A stretch of DNA of 64,000 nucleotides from Streptomyces sp. NBC_01351 (GTDB lineage Bacteria; Actinomycetota; Actinomycetes; Streptomycetales; Streptomycetaceae). Below the pieces are notes generated by a model. That model had not been told where the DNA came from and searched no databases. It saw only the letters and a program-made list of their open reading frames with translations. Location: the NCBI RefSeq assembly GCF_036237315.1, contig NZ_CP108356.1, forward strand, positions 2,724,501 to 2,788,500, read 5' to 3'. The position numbers were made by a program, and so were the translations under genes. Shown piece after piece: positions 41,734 to 50,968 of this stretch; the stretch's first letter is position 1, and every line of letters starts with the position of its first letter.

Positions 41734-43787
41734 GCACGGCCGGCATCGACTTCGGGACCACCAACTCGGTGGTGGCCCAGTGGAACGGTGAGTACGTCGA
41801 GGTGCTGGAGATCGGCGGCCGGGGCCTGGACGCGGACTGGCTCCGACCCGGCTTCGAGCTGCTCTACCCCTCGGTGGTCGGCACCAGCACGCTGCGCCCC
41901 GGGACCCTTTTCGGCTGGGAGGCGAAGCTGCGTTCGGAGCACGCGGTCGAAGCCTGCAAGCGGATGCTGCGGGACGAGCCCTTCGTGTCCTTGGGAGGTT
42001 CGCGTTTCGCCGCGACCACCGCCGCCGCCGGTGTCTTCCATGCCATGGCGGTTGCCGCGGAGGAGGAGGCCGCCACCGAGATCCGCGATGCCGTCATCAC
42101 GGTTCCGGCCAACGCGACGGGCGCGGCGCGGTTCCGTACCCGTGAGGCCGCCCGCGCCGCCGGTCTCACCGTGCGCACCCTGCTCAACGAACCGACGGCC
42201 GCCGCCATCGCGTACGCGCACGAGATGGAGGTCGACGGAGAGTTCCTGGTCTTCGACTGGGGAGGCGGCACCATGGACGCCACCCTGCTGCTACATGACG
42301 AGGGGTTCTTCGACGAGAAGGCGAGCCGTGGCGTCAATCAGCTCGGCGGGCTGGAGATCGACGCCCGACTGCGTCGGATGGTCCTCGACCGGGCTCCGGC
42401 ACGCCGTCAGTGGACTTCCTCCGAGAAGCGCCAGTTCAACCTGGACATCGAGCGCGCCAAGATCCTGCTCTCGCAGCAGGAGTCGGTTCTCGTGACCACC
42501 CCGGACGGCGTCGTTGTCGAGATCGGCCAGGTCGCGTTCTCGGAGGCGATCCAGGATCTGATCAGCCGTGCTCTCGACCCGGTCGAGGAGTGCCTGGCGC
42601 AGGCCCGGATCGAACCGCACGAACTCACCGCCGTCCTGATGATCGGTGGCAGTAGCCAGATCCCCGCGGTGCGGGCAGCCGTGGCCGAGGCGCTCGACTG
42701 CGAGCTGGTGGACACGGACTTGTGCAATCCCATGACGGCCGTGGCAGAAGGAGCGGCGATCGCGGCCGCGGCCATGGACGGGGAGCTCAAGAGCATCATC
42801 CGTGTGGTCAACACGCATGCTCTCGGGACCGTGACCAAGAACCGGGAGGGGCAGCGCCGGTTCAGCGCCCTCATCGACCGGAACCAGCGGCTCCCACAGC
42901 AGCGCATCAAGTCGTACGAGCCCACGCGCGACAACGTCGCGAAACTGACCGTGGAGGTCTGGGAGGGAGATCCGGACCGCCCGGTCGACCATCCCGACAA
43001 CGTGAAGCTGACCGACCTCGTACTGACCTACCCGAGCATGGGCAAGGCCGCGGACAGTGTCTTCGACCTGGAGTACACCTACAGCAAGGAAGGGCTCCTC
43101 GCGGTCAAGGCCACCTTGCAGAAGACCGGGCAGGTCCTCCTCGACGGAGAGGTCAAGGTCTTCGGGGACGGCCAGGTCCTGCCGGAGGTGCGCAAGGAGC
43201 TCGAGCGGCTGCTCGAACTCACTCCGGTGGCGAGGCCCGTTTCCGAGCCCACTCACCCACAACAGCAGCCCAAGACGCAGCCCCTTCCCGGGCCTCCGAG
43301 CCGCCGCTCGGCGGGGGCCGTCGGGGTGCCCCGGAAGGAACCGCTCATCGTCGACGGTTCGAACCTCGCCTGGAACGGCAGGCCCTCGCGTGCGGCGGGC
43401 GGGCAGCCGAGCTTCGCCGCCTTGGAGGCGGCCGTGAGGTCGCTGCGGCTCAAGCATCCCGACCGCGACGTGCACGTGGTGGTCGACGCCACGCTCCGGC
43501 ACGACGTCGCCCCTCCGGAGAGGCCCCTCGTGGAGAAGGCGATCGAAGCCAACGAAGTGGTGCAGCCGCCTGCCGGGACCGAGGGGAAGGGCGACGCCTT
43601 GGTCATCAGCATCGCCAAGGAAGTTTCCGGGGTGATCGTCTCCAACGACAACTTCGTGCCGTTCCAGAAGGCGAACCCTTGGCTGCGTGCCTCCGGGCGC
43701 ATTATGGGGGCCACTCAGTCGCAGGGAGTGTGGGTCTTCAACCCGCGCATCCCGAACCCGGCGGATCCATCGGTCCGGCGCAGGTGA
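41730..43787 (+). CDS. Hsp70-NYN ribonuclease fusion
   Basis: The 685-residue protein has a complete Hsp70 ATPase domain: GIDFGTTNSVVA (phosphate 1), ACKRMLRDEP, LNEPTAAAIAYA, FDWGGGTMDATLL (phosphate 2), GGSSQIPAVRAAV (adenosine). A substrate-binding beta domain follows (RNQRLPQQRIKSYEPTRDN, about 390-500). The helical lid is missing; instead, after a Pro/Gln linker (about 505-535), comes a NYN/Zc3h12a-like RNase domain with its acidic residues in LIVDGSNLAW (about 542), GKGDALVISIAKE (about 620) and VIVSNDNF (about 638). I infer an ATP- and client-gated RNase. A GGAGGGGGA site precedes ATG 41730, which overlaps the previous stop. Confidence 0.9.
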   Translation: MSTAGIDFGTTNSVVAQWNGEYVEVLEIGGRGLDADWLRPGFELLYPSVVGTSTLRPGTLFGWEAKLRSEHAVEACKRMLRDEPFVSLGGSRFAATTAAAGVFHAMAVAAEEEAATEIRDAVITVPANATGAARFRTREAARAAGLTVRTLLNEPTAAAIAYAHEMEVDGEFLVFDWGGGTMDATLLLHDEGFFDEKASRGVNQLGGLEIDARLRRMVLDRAPARRQWTSSEKRQFNLDIERAKILLSQQESVLVTTPDGVVVEIGQVAFSEAIQDLISRALDPVEECLAQARIEPHELTAVLMIGGSSQIPAVRAAVAEALDCELVDTDLCNPMTAVAEGAAIAAAAMDGELKSIIRVVNTHALGTVTKNREGQRRFSALIDRNQRLPQQRIKSYEPTRDNVAKLTVEVWEGDPDRPVDHPDNVKLTDLVLTYPSMGKAADSVFDLEYTYSKEGLLAVKATLQKTGQVLLDGEVKVFGDGQVLPEVRKELERLLELTPVARPVSEPTHPQQQPKTQPLPGPPSRRSAGAVGVPRKEPLIVDGSNLAWNGRPSRAAGGQPSFAALEAAVRSLRLKHPDRDVHVVVDATLRHDVAPPERPLVEKAIEANEVVQPPAGTEGKGDALVISIAKEVSGVIVSNDNFVPFQKANPWLRASGRIMGATQSQGVWVFNPRIPNPADPSVRRR

Positions 43788-43962
43788 GCGGGCCGGGCCG
43801 CCGGACCTTCCGGTGGTCCGTACGAGGCGGGTGCGGATCAGTCTGTGGGTTCGTGGGATGGGGCGGGGTTGGGGCGCTGCCTATCGTGGTGCGTGATTCC
43901 CCTGTGTGCCGGTGACCAGGCGCTCTGCGGGGAGCGAGCACGTACGAGATGGGGCAGCGGAC

Positions 43963-44949
43963 ATGCGTGAGTTGGTGGAGACGGCTCGGCAGTGGGTGGC
44001 CGAGGGGCGGGTGGCGTTTTTGGTGCGGCCCGTTACCGAGCAGGGGTTCGGGCCGCGGGATCCTTCCGGGGGGCTGCTCGTCGATGTGCGGGGGGAGTGC
44101 GCCGGGAGCCTGTACCAGGGGGTGTTCGATGCCGAGCTCGTGGCCGAGGCCGGGGCCGTGGGGGCCGGGCACACGGCGCGGGTGTGTGAGGTGTCCGTGG
44201 GCGGGGCCGAGGCCGCTGAGGCGAGGCTGACGTGCGGCGGGCAGGCCGAGGTGCTGCTGCAGCCCTTGGGTGCGATCCCGGGCGAGTGGTGGGACCTGCT
44301 GGAGGAAGGGGTCGGGGTGGCCCTGGTGACACGGCTGAACGAGGGGGCCGATCAGGCCGTCAGTCACGTGGTGCGGGCCGGCGGTGTGGTGAGTGACGAT
44401 GCCGGGCGGCGGGCCGGGGAGCTGTTGGCCAGTCGGCGGGCCGGGCGGGACGCGCTGTACGGGGAGTCCGGGCTGGTGCTCGTGGAGGCGTACCCGTCTG
44501 CGCCGTATGTGGTCGTCGGCGGCGGGGGTGAGCTCGCGGAGATCATCGAGCAGCAGGTGCTGCTGCTGGGGTGGGAGGCCGTGCTGGTGGAGGGGGCCGA
44601 AGAGGCCCGGAAGGCGATTGCGGCGCGGCGGGATGCCGCGTGCGTGGTCATGCTGAGCCACGACGAGACGTTCGACGTGCCGACGCTGCGGTTCGCGCTG
44701 GCCGAGGGGGTTCCGTACATCGGGGCGCTCGGGTCGCGGCGTACGACGACGCGGCGCCGGGAAGGGTTGATCGCCGCGGGGGTGACGGAGGCCCAACTGG
44801 CCTTGGTGCACGGGCCGATCGGGCTGGATCTCGGGGCCCGGACGCCGGCGGAGACCGCCCTGGCGATCTGCGCCGAGATCCTGGGTGTGCTCGGGGCCCG
44901 CACCGGCGCGGGTGCGCTGCGGGACACCGACGGGCCGATCAACGTCTGA
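43963..44949 (+). CDS. XdhC/CoxI family protein
   Basis: XdhC-type proteins help insert the sulfurated molybdenum cofactor into xanthine dehydrogenase-like enzymes. The 328-residue product has the N-terminal XdhC domain (REPVTEQGFG-like start and the LVDVRGECAGSL segment) and a C-terminal Rossmann domain (VVVGGGGELAEIIE, then VPYIGALGSRRTTTRRREGL and a final GLDLGARTPAETALAICAEI). No molybdenum hydroxylase genes are in the window. An upstream GTG/other start around 43906 is possible; ATG 43963 gives the usual length. Confidence 0.88.
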   Translation: MRELVETARQWVAEGRVAFLVRPVTEQGFGPRDPSGGLLVDVRGECAGSLYQGVFDAELVAEAGAVGAGHTARVCEVSVGGAEAAEARLTCGGQAEVLLQPLGAIPGEWWDLLEEGVGVALVTRLNEGADQAVSHVVRAGGVVSDDAGRRAGELLASRRAGRDALYGESGLVLVEAYPSAPYVVVGGGGELAEIIEQQVLLLGWEAVLVEGAEEARKAIAARRDAACVVMLSHDETFDVPTLRFALAEGVPYIGALGSRRTTTRRREGLIAAGVTEAQLALVHGPIGLDLGARTPAETALAICAEILGVLGARTGAGALRDTDGPINV

Positions 44950-45007
44950 GCCGCGGGCGGAGGCGGTTTCCGGCGGGAGTGCGCGTATCGGGTGAAAGTG
45001 CGGGAAA

Positions 45008-45418
45008 ATGGTCGGTATGGACATGATCCTGAGCGTGGACGCGATCCTCCTTGATATCGCATGGTTCGCGGTCGTCGGACTCGTCGTCGTCGCCATGCTG
45101 CTCGGCGGCTTCAAGCTGGGCCAGCGGGTACGGGCGAAGGAGCCCCGGCCGCCCGACCCCTCGGAGCAGCCGCACCTGCCGAACGGTGGGGCGGTCTACG
45201 AGGTACGCGGGGAGCGGGACCCCGTGGAGATCCCGGAGGGAGGGCTCCGGCCCCACGAAATGCAGGGTTACGGAAACTTCGGCTCCACCGGCTCCAGCCA
45301 TCCGGAGGACGTCCGGGCGGAGCGGGAGTCCGGGTACGAGCATCCGGGTCCGGAGGCGACGTACCCGAGGCCGCAGCCGGGAGGCCCCCCGGACCACGGG
45401 CGTGGCGCGCACAGCTGA
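45008..45418 (+). CDS. DUF6479-type small membrane protein
   Basis: The 136-residue protein has one N-terminal membrane helix (ILLDIAWFAVVGLVVVAMLLGGF) followed by a hydrophilic, Pro/Glu/Gly-rich cytoplasmic tail without clear fold. Proteins of this plan occur in many Streptomyces (I recall DUF6479) and their role is unknown. ATG 45008 and 45017 are both usable. Confidence 0.75.
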   Translation: MVGMDMILSVDAILLDIAWFAVVGLVVVAMLLGGFKLGQRVRAKEPRPPDPSEQPHLPNGGAVYEVRGERDPVEIPEGGLRPHEMQGYGNFGSTGSSHPEDVRAERESGYEHPGPEATYPRPQPGGPPDHGRGAHS

Positions 45419-45482
45419 CACCTCGGCCACCTGCCACCTCGGCTCTGACACCCGACTCTCTGGCCCGCGCCTCCCGCGCGGG

Positions 45483-46376
45483 TCAGAGGTCTGTTCGCAG
45501 CCGGATCACCTCCGGGGGCGGGTGGCGGGCCGAAGTGGCCCGGACCTCCGCGGTGAGGGGCGGGTCCAGGGTGTGGAAGGGGACCTCGCCCAGGCCGATC
45601 GCCGTGATCGTGGCCGTGGGGGGTGACGGGGGCGCCTCGCGGGTGGCCACCTCCGCCGCCAGTTCGGCGCGGAGGGCTGCCGGGAGGGGGCTGGAGACCA
45701 GCGGGGTCTCGTCACCCACCGGGAGGACGAGCACCAGGGCCTGCGGGCGGCGCGGGGTGCCCGTGTAACCGACGACCGCCGCGTCGCGGACGTCCGTGTG
45801 CCGCAGCTTCTGCCAGCCGCGGCGGCCGGCCGGGTAGGGCTGGTCCAGGCGCTTGACGACCAGGCCCTCGATACCGCTGGCCGGGAGGGTCTCGTACCAG
45901 GTGGCGGCCAGTTCCGGGTCCGTGGTCATGGGGACCGGCTGGAGTGGCGGGCCCAGCGGGAGGAGAAGGTCCACCAGGAGGGCGCGGCGGCGTTCGTACG
46001 GGCGGGTGCGCAGGTCGAGCCCGGCGAGTTCCAGGACGTCGAAGGCGGCGTACGAGGCCGGGAGGCTCTGCGCGAGGACGGCCGCGCGGGCGGCGGTGGC
46101 GGCCGCCGCGCGCCGCTGGACCAGGGCGAAGTCGGTGCGGCCTGCGTGCCAGACCACCACCTCGCCGTCCAGCACCGTACCGGCGGGCAGTTGGTGCGCG
46201 GCGGCGGCCAGGTCGGGGAAGGCGCCGGTCACGATGCGTCCCGAGCGGGCCTGGAGCGCGACGCCGGCCTCGGTGCGCAGGACGAGGAGGCGGTGGCCGT
46301 CGAACTTCGGCTCGTACGCCAGACCCGCCCCGCGCGGCAGGGTCCGTACGGCCGCGGCCAGCGCGACGCGGATCAC
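45483..46376 (-). CDS. ligD: ATP-dependent DNA ligase (LigD ligase domain, stand-alone)
   Basis: This 297-residue ligase should seal breaks during non-homologous end joining. It has the nucleotidyl-lysine motif YEPKFDGHR (motif I), TVLDGEVVVW (III), YAAFDVLEL (IIIa), GIEGLVVKRLD (IV) and WQKLRHTDV (V), followed by a short OB domain. The GTG start overlaps the stop of the polymerase gene (GTGA), so both are coupled. In many bacteria these domains are fused in one LigD; here they are separate genes. The reading frame stays open beyond the start but without similarity. Confidence 0.92.
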   Translation of the reverse strand: MIRVALAAAVRTLPRGAGLAYEPKFDGHRLLVLRTEAGVALQARSGRIVTGAFPDLAAAAHQLPAGTVLDGEVVVWHAGRTDFALVQRRAAAATAARAAVLAQSLPASYAAFDVLELAGLDLRTRPYERRRALLVDLLLPLGPPLQPVPMTTDPELAATWYETLPASGIEGLVVKRLDQPYPAGRRGWQKLRHTDVRDAAVVGYTGTPRRPQALVLVLPVGDETPLVSSPLPAALRAELAAEVATREAPPSPPTATITAIGLGEVPFHTLDPPLTAEVRATSARHPPPEVIRLRTDL

Positions 46377-47257
46377 GGCAGTCGCCCCGCCCGGTCGGGG
46401 TCGGTCAGGGGGGCGAACAGGTCGCCGTGGCGGGCGAGGCGTGGCGGGATGTCGTCGGCGAGGAAGAGCAGGTCGGGAGGGGTCCGGCAGGCCTCCACCT
46501 CCGCCCAGGAGACGGGCGTGGAGACGGTGGGACGGGCCCGGGCGCGCAGGGTGTAGGGGGCCGCGGTGGTCTTGGCGGCGGCGTTCTGGCTGTGGTCGAC
46601 GAAGACCTTCCCGGGGCGCAGGGCCTTGGCCATGCGGTGGACGACCAGGTCGGGGAGGGTTCGTTCGGCCTCCTGGGCGAGGGTCTTGGCGTACGAGGAG
46701 ACGTGCGCGGACGGGGTCGGGTGGAGGGGCACGGAGAGGTGCAGGCCCTTGGAGCCGGAGGTTTTGGCGTAGGCGTGCAGGCCGTCGGCGGCGAGGCGGT
46801 CGCGCAGCCAGAGGGCGGCGGCGCAGCACTCGACGACGGTGGCGGGCGGCCCGGGGTCCAGGTCGAAGATCAGCCGGTCGGCGACGGCGGGGCTGTCGGC
46901 GGGCCACTGGGGCGTGTGGAACTCGACGACCAGGTTGGCGGCCCACATGAGGGAGGCCATGTCGGCGATCACCACTTGTTCGGCGGAGGGTTCGTCGGAG
47001 CGGGGGACGGGGGTGGTCTTCACCCAGTCGGGGGTGCCGGGCGGCGGGTTCTTGGTGAAGAAGAGCTGGCCGTCCGGGCCGTCGGGGTAGCGGAGGAAGG
47101 ACACCGGGCGGTTGTGGATGTGCGGGAGGAGGGTGTCCTTGATCGTGGCGTAGTAGTGGAGCAGCTCGCCCTTGGTGAAGCCGGTCTCGGGATAGATGAC
47201 CTTGTCGAGATTGCTGAGCGTGATGCGACGGCCCTCCACCAATGTGATCGGCGTCAT
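46373..47257 (-). CDS. ligD: LigD primase-polymerase domain protein
   Basis: This 294-residue archaeo-eukaryotic primase-type polymerase fills gaps in NHEJ. It shows NLDKVIYPETGFTKGEL at the start, FDLDP with the metal-binding Asp pair near residue 135, and SGSKGLHLSVPL. The ATG at 47257 gives the TLVEGRRITLSN start. It is translated upstream of the ligase with a 4-base overlap, and ku lies next on the same strand 177 bp further upstream. Confidence 0.93.
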   Translation of the reverse strand: MTPITLVEGRRITLSNLDKVIYPETGFTKGELLHYYATIKDTLLPHIHNRPVSFLRYPDGPDGQLFFTKNPPPGTPDWVKTTPVPRSDEPSAEQVVIADMASLMWAANLVVEFHTPQWPADSPAVADRLIFDLDPGPPATVVECCAAALWLRDRLAADGLHAYAKTSGSKGLHLSVPLHPTPSAHVSSYAKTLAQEAERTLPDLVVHRMAKALRPGKVFVDHSQNAAAKTTAAPYTLRARARPTVSTPVSWAEVEACRTPPDLLFLADDIPPRLARHGDLFAPLTDPDRAGRLP

Positions 47258-47434
47258 ACGACGAGACTGCCACGAAACCGGAGGAAGCGGGCGGGCAGGC
47301 AGGCGGTGCGATCCATACGGAACGGGGCCGTCTCCTTCCACCCGATTCATTCGAGTGACGGCGGTTCTCGGGGGGCGTGGCTGTCGCGCGCTGATCCAGG
47401 TGTGCCAGAGGTGTAGTGCGGGGGCGCGGCCGGT

Positions 47435-48496
47435 TCAGGCGGAGGCCCGCTTGGTGGTCTTCTCGGCCGTGGTCTTCTTGGCCGTGCTCTTCTTGGCCGT
47501 GGTCTTCTTCGCAGCGGCCTTGGCCGTGCTCTTCGTGGCGGCGGTGGTCTTCTTGCCGCCGGCTTCCTTCGGTGATGCGGCGGCCTTCTTCGCCGCCGTG
47601 GAGCCTGTTGCCTTCCGGGCCGGTGCCGTCTTCTTCGCCGGGGCCTTCTTCGCGGTCTTGCGGACGGGCAGGGTCCGGACCTCGGCCTCCGTCTCCTCGG
47701 CAGCACCGCGCTCCCCGCGCGACTCCTTGGCCGCGCGGACGCTGTTCTCCAGGGCTGCCATGAGGTCGATGACCTTGCCGCCCGTCGGGGCGGCTTCCTC
47801 TTCGTGCGGCAGCTCGATGCCCTGGAGCCGGGCTTCGATCACCTGCTGGAGGGCTTCCTGGTAATCGTCGTGGAGCGTGGACAGGTCGAAGTCCTGGGAC
47901 AGCATGTCCATGAGGGACCTGGCCATCTGCAGTTCCTGGGGGCGGATCGTGACCTCGCCCTCCGGCGCGACGCCGGCGGCAGGCCGGACCTCGTCGGGCC
48001 AGAGGCACGTCTGCAGCACCAGCGTGTCCTCGTGCACTCGGAGCACGGCGAGTGACTCTCTCGACCGGATGGCGATCTTCGTGACGGCGATCTGCCCGGC
48101 CTCGGTCAGGGCCTGCTTGAGCAGGGCATAGGGCTTGGCGGCCGCGCGGTCGGAGGTGCCGACGTAGTAGGCCTTGGAGAACATCAGCGGATCGATGGTC
48201 TCGGCGTCGACGAAGGCCAGCACGTCGATGAGCCTCTTGCTGGGGAGGGGGAGGTCGGCGAGGTCTTCGTCGGACAGCATGATCATGCTGCCGTCCGGGG
48301 CCTCGTAGCCCTTGGTGATCTCCGCATACGGAATCTCGACGTCCTCGGCTTCGCATACGCGCCGCAGCCGCACCCGGGAGCCGTCCTTCTCGTGCACCTG
48401 GCGAAGCGGGATGTCGTGCTCCTCCGTGGCCGTGAAGAGCTGGACCGGGATCGTGACCAGCCCGAACGATATGGCCCCCTTCCAGGTCGCTCTCAT
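47435..48496 (-). CDS. ku: DNA end-binding protein Ku
   Basis: Bacterial Ku forms a homodimeric ring on double-strand ends and recruits LigD. The core (residues 1-250) begins MRATWKGAISFGLVTIPVQL. A C-terminal region of about 90 residues is made of Ala/Lys/Thr repeats (AAKKTTAKKSTAKKTT), resembling histone H1-like tails, which increase DNA binding in other bacterial Ku proteins. It lies directly upstream of the polymerase and ligase genes, so the full two-component repair system is local. Confidence 0.95.
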   Translation of the reverse strand: MRATWKGAISFGLVTIPVQLFTATEEHDIPLRQVHEKDGSRVRLRRVCEAEDVEIPYAEITKGYEAPDGSMIMLSDEDLADLPLPSKRLIDVLAFVDAETIDPLMFSKAYYVGTSDRAAAKPYALLKQALTEAGQIAVTKIAIRSRESLAVLRVHEDTLVLQTCLWPDEVRPAAGVAPEGEVTIRPQELQMARSLMDMLSQDFDLSTLHDDYQEALQQVIEARLQGIELPHEEEAAPTGGKVIDLMAALENSVRAAKESRGERGAAEETEAEVRTLPVRKTAKKAPAKKTAPARKATGSTAAKKAAASPKEAGGKKTTAATKSTAKAAAKKTTAKKSTAKKTTAEKTTKRASA

Positions 48497-48640
48497 ACCG
48501 GCGCTCCTTCCCTGGGACCCTCAGGCTAAGACGAGGTCAGACACCGCGACACTCGGCGACGACCACCTGTCCTGCCGGTCTCGGGCGAGGCGACGGCGCA
48601 GCCCGCCAAAAGCCGGAGCCTGGTGGCCGGACGGGTGGGC

Positions 48641-49621
48641 TCAGCGCCAGTCGTCGATCACATAGGCGTCGGGGTGGCTGTATCCGGGCTCGTTGGGCCG
48701 GTGCATCGTGACGCCCTGCATCCACGTACGGAAACCACGGTCGATCATGCGCCGATAGGCATCCGGGCGGCCCAGGTTCATCCCGGCGTCCAGCTGACTC
48801 AGCCCGCGCTCGGCCGCCAGTTGCTCACATGCGTCGAGCAGTCGCTCGAAGCGGTCGGCGGCCTCCGGGCCAGGGCGTACGGCGCCGAATTTGACGAAGC
48901 ACACGTCCTCTCCGGCCTCCGATCCGGCTCCGCAGTGGCAGACGGCCAGGCCGTCGAGCTCGGAGCCGCCGCCCTGGAGCAGGACGGTGTCACCGAGTCC
49001 CTGCGCGTGCACGGCGACGATTTCGCGTTCCAGGTCCAGGCCCTCGTACACGGCCCCGGTGAGTTCGCGGCAGGCACTGAGGCAGGCGGACTGCTCGGCG
49101 GCAGGCAGCTCGCCGTACGTCACCCGGCCGGGGACCACGGGGCTGCCCGCGACGTGCTTCTTCATGACGGCCGTGAGGAATCGGGGCCAGAAACCGTATC
49201 TGCGGTAGAGCTCAAGGTGCTTCGGACTGTGCGAGAAGGTGAACAGGCCCAGGTGGCGGTTGCCCCAGGTGTCGAAGCAGTCCATGACCGGATCCATGAG
49301 GCGCTTGCCGACGCCCTGGTCCCACAAGTCCGGACGCACGGTCAACGGTCCGAAGTACCCGACGCTGCCCCAGTTGGCGGCGAAGTTCGATCCGGCGAAT
49401 TCACCCTCGATCGTCGCTGCGAAGGCCGCGTGCGGATCGGCCGCCCAGCGTGTGCGGACGTATTCGGCGGTCTCGAAGAACGTCTTCGGCTCGGGGATCC
49501 CGAGGAACGTCCCGAAGGCGACCCGGAAGATCTCATCGGCCCGATCCAGGTCCGCCTCGGCCAGCGGGCGGACTGACACCGGGCCCGCGACGGTCTTCCG
49601 CTCCGCTGCCGGTGAGGTCAT
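48641..49621 (-). CDS. GNAT family N-acetyltransferase
   Basis: The first 160 residues of this 326-residue protein form a GNAT acetyltransferase with acetyl-CoA motif A (LTVRPDLWDQGVGKRLMD) and YRRYGF (motif B). The C-terminal half looks like a second, degenerate GNAT-like domain (from about 200) with GGGSELDGLAVCHCGAG and a final RMIDRGFRTWMQGV segment, a common tandem arrangement. The substrate is unknown. It stands alone with respect to neighbours and is in the opposite direction to the repeat region downstream. Confidence 0.9.
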   Translation of the reverse strand: MTSPAAERKTVAGPVSVRPLAEADLDRADEIFRVAFGTFLGIPEPKTFFETAEYVRTRWAADPHAAFAATIEGEFAGSNFAANWGSVGYFGPLTVRPDLWDQGVGKRLMDPVMDCFDTWGNRHLGLFTFSHSPKHLELYRRYGFWPRFLTAVMKKHVAGSPVVPGRVTYGELPAAEQSACLSACRELTGAVYEGLDLEREIVAVHAQGLGDTVLLQGGGSELDGLAVCHCGAGSEAGEDVCFVKFGAVRPGPEAADRFERLLDACEQLAAERGLSQLDAGMNLGRPDAYRRMIDRGFRTWMQGVTMHRPNEPGYSHPDAYVIDDWR

Positions 49622-49809
49622 CGCTCTCTCCTTCTCGGAGTCCCCGTTTCATCACACCACGAGCGGCACCGCATGGCGAAGCGAACGGTCAGCCGGTGCC
49701 GGAGGCCGGTGACCAGGGCCGATTGCCTTGCCTGGGGAGCGGGGTGGGGGGTGCGGGGGGTGCGGGGGGAGTGCGGCCGCAGGTGCGGGTGGGGCCTGCG
49801 GCGCTTTTC

Positions 49810-49905
49810 CCCACCCCGCCCCTTCCCGAACTGGGGCTCCGCCCCAGACCCTCCCCCAGACTCCGTCCGGGGGGACCCCCACGCCTCAAACGCCGGCGAG
49901 GCTGG
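49810..49905 (+). repeat. Dispersed repeat, family A
   Basis: Contains CTGGGGCTCCGCCCCAG, the AGACTCCGTCCGGGGGGACC core and CTCAAACGCCGGCGAGGCTG. It nearly fills the 315-bp gap between the GNAT and the NERD gene ends, followed by a short purine-poor tail. Confidence 0.8.
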
Positions 49906-49936
49906 ATGTGCGCCGCCGGGTGGTCTCGGGCGGCTG

Positions 49937-50824
49937 TCAGGTTGGGCGTTGTCCGGGGCGGGGTGGTGGCGACGGGTGGGTGGGCCTCGGCCGGGGGTGC
50001 GGCCGGCTCGCGCCCGGGGTGGGGGTGGGTAGCCAGGTTCTGGTGTCTCGGGCCAGGGCGAACAGGGCTTCCACGTCCGGGGGTTTGAGGGCCGTCGGGG
50101 CGCACTTGAGGGTGGGGAGGGCGGTCAGGGGTTGGAGGATGTGGATGTCCCGGACCGTGGGGGCCACCTCCACGCGGGAGGCCTCCACCACCGCCAGGGC
50201 CGGGGTGACCTGGGCCGACAGGAGGCGGGTCGCAAGGGCTGCTGCGCGGCGGGTCCAGCGGGGGTCCGGGCGGGGTTCCGTGCGGCCCACCGTGAGCAGG
50301 AGGTCGCCGACGGCGGCACGCTGGCGGCGGCCGGGGGCCGTGCGGACGCAGAAGATGCCCGCCGGGCCGATCAGCAGGTGGTCGATGCTGCCCAGGCCGG
50401 GGAGCGGGACGCAGTGCAGGGTGCGCCAGCCGTCCGGCTCCAGGGTGTCCAGTACGTCGCCCATCCGCTGCTGGGCCGCCAGGTCCTGGCGGAGGCGGTG
50501 GCGGGCCCGCGTGCCCGCCGGGCCGTGTTCCAGCTCGCCCAGCAGGGTCTCCCCCGGGCGGTTCGGGGCGAGGTCCGCGTCCGGGGGCAGGGCGAGGCGT
50601 CGCAGGTCGGCCGCCGTGGGGACCGGCGGCGGGCCTATGGAGACCGTCCCGCTCAGGTAGGGGCGGAGGGCCGCGAGGATCGCTTCCCGGTGGTCGTCCG
50701 CCAGGACGCTGATGCGGTTCGCCTGGCGGTCGTACCAGGCCACCGCCTGCCCGTCCGGCAGGTTCACGTACAGTCGGCCGCGGCCGGCCCGGCCGGCTGA
50801 CGGCAGTACTTTGAGTGGCGACAT
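49937..50824 (-). CDS. NERD domain protein with Pro-rich tail
   Basis: The central part of this 295-residue protein is a nuclease-related domain (LHCVPLPGLGSIDHLLIGPAGIFCVRT, with Asp in SIDHLL), a fold found in membrane-less or helicase-associated proteins thought to act on DNA. The N-terminus has a short beta segment (YVNLPDGQAVAWYDRQ) often seen before NERD in actinobacteria. The C-terminal 35 residues are Pro/Arg/Thr-rich and probably disordered. The ATG at 50824 is family-like. Nuclease activity is not certain for this family. Confidence 0.85.
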   Translation of the reverse strand: MSPLKVLPSAGRAGRGRLYVNLPDGQAVAWYDRQANRISVLADDHREAILAALRPYLSGTVSIGPPPVPTAADLRRLALPPDADLAPNRPGETLLGELEHGPAGTRARHRLRQDLAAQQRMGDVLDTLEPDGWRTLHCVPLPGLGSIDHLLIGPAGIFCVRTAPGRRQRAAVGDLLLTVGRTEPRPDPRWTRRAAALATRLLSAQVTPALAVVEASRVEVAPTVRDIHILQPLTALPTLKCAPTALKPPDVEALFALARDTRTWLPTPTPGASRPHPRPRPTHPSPPPRPGQRPT

Positions 50825-50968
50825 CGCCCTCACCCCCGCGGTCCATGGGAGCAGTCCGGGCGTCGCACGGCAATCCCCCGGATGTGTCACGTAACGACTC
50901 CGACGGGACCTTGCGGCTCTGCTGTTACAAGAACGGGGCTGCGCCGCAACGCCCCTCCCCTAGGTTTG

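Noticed and set aside
46377..48356. Continuation of the ligase frame upstream to give a 957-residue protein
   Set aside because: Beyond 46376 the sequence is another frame of the polymerase and ku genes; the GTG at 46376 coupled to the polymerase stop is the natural start.
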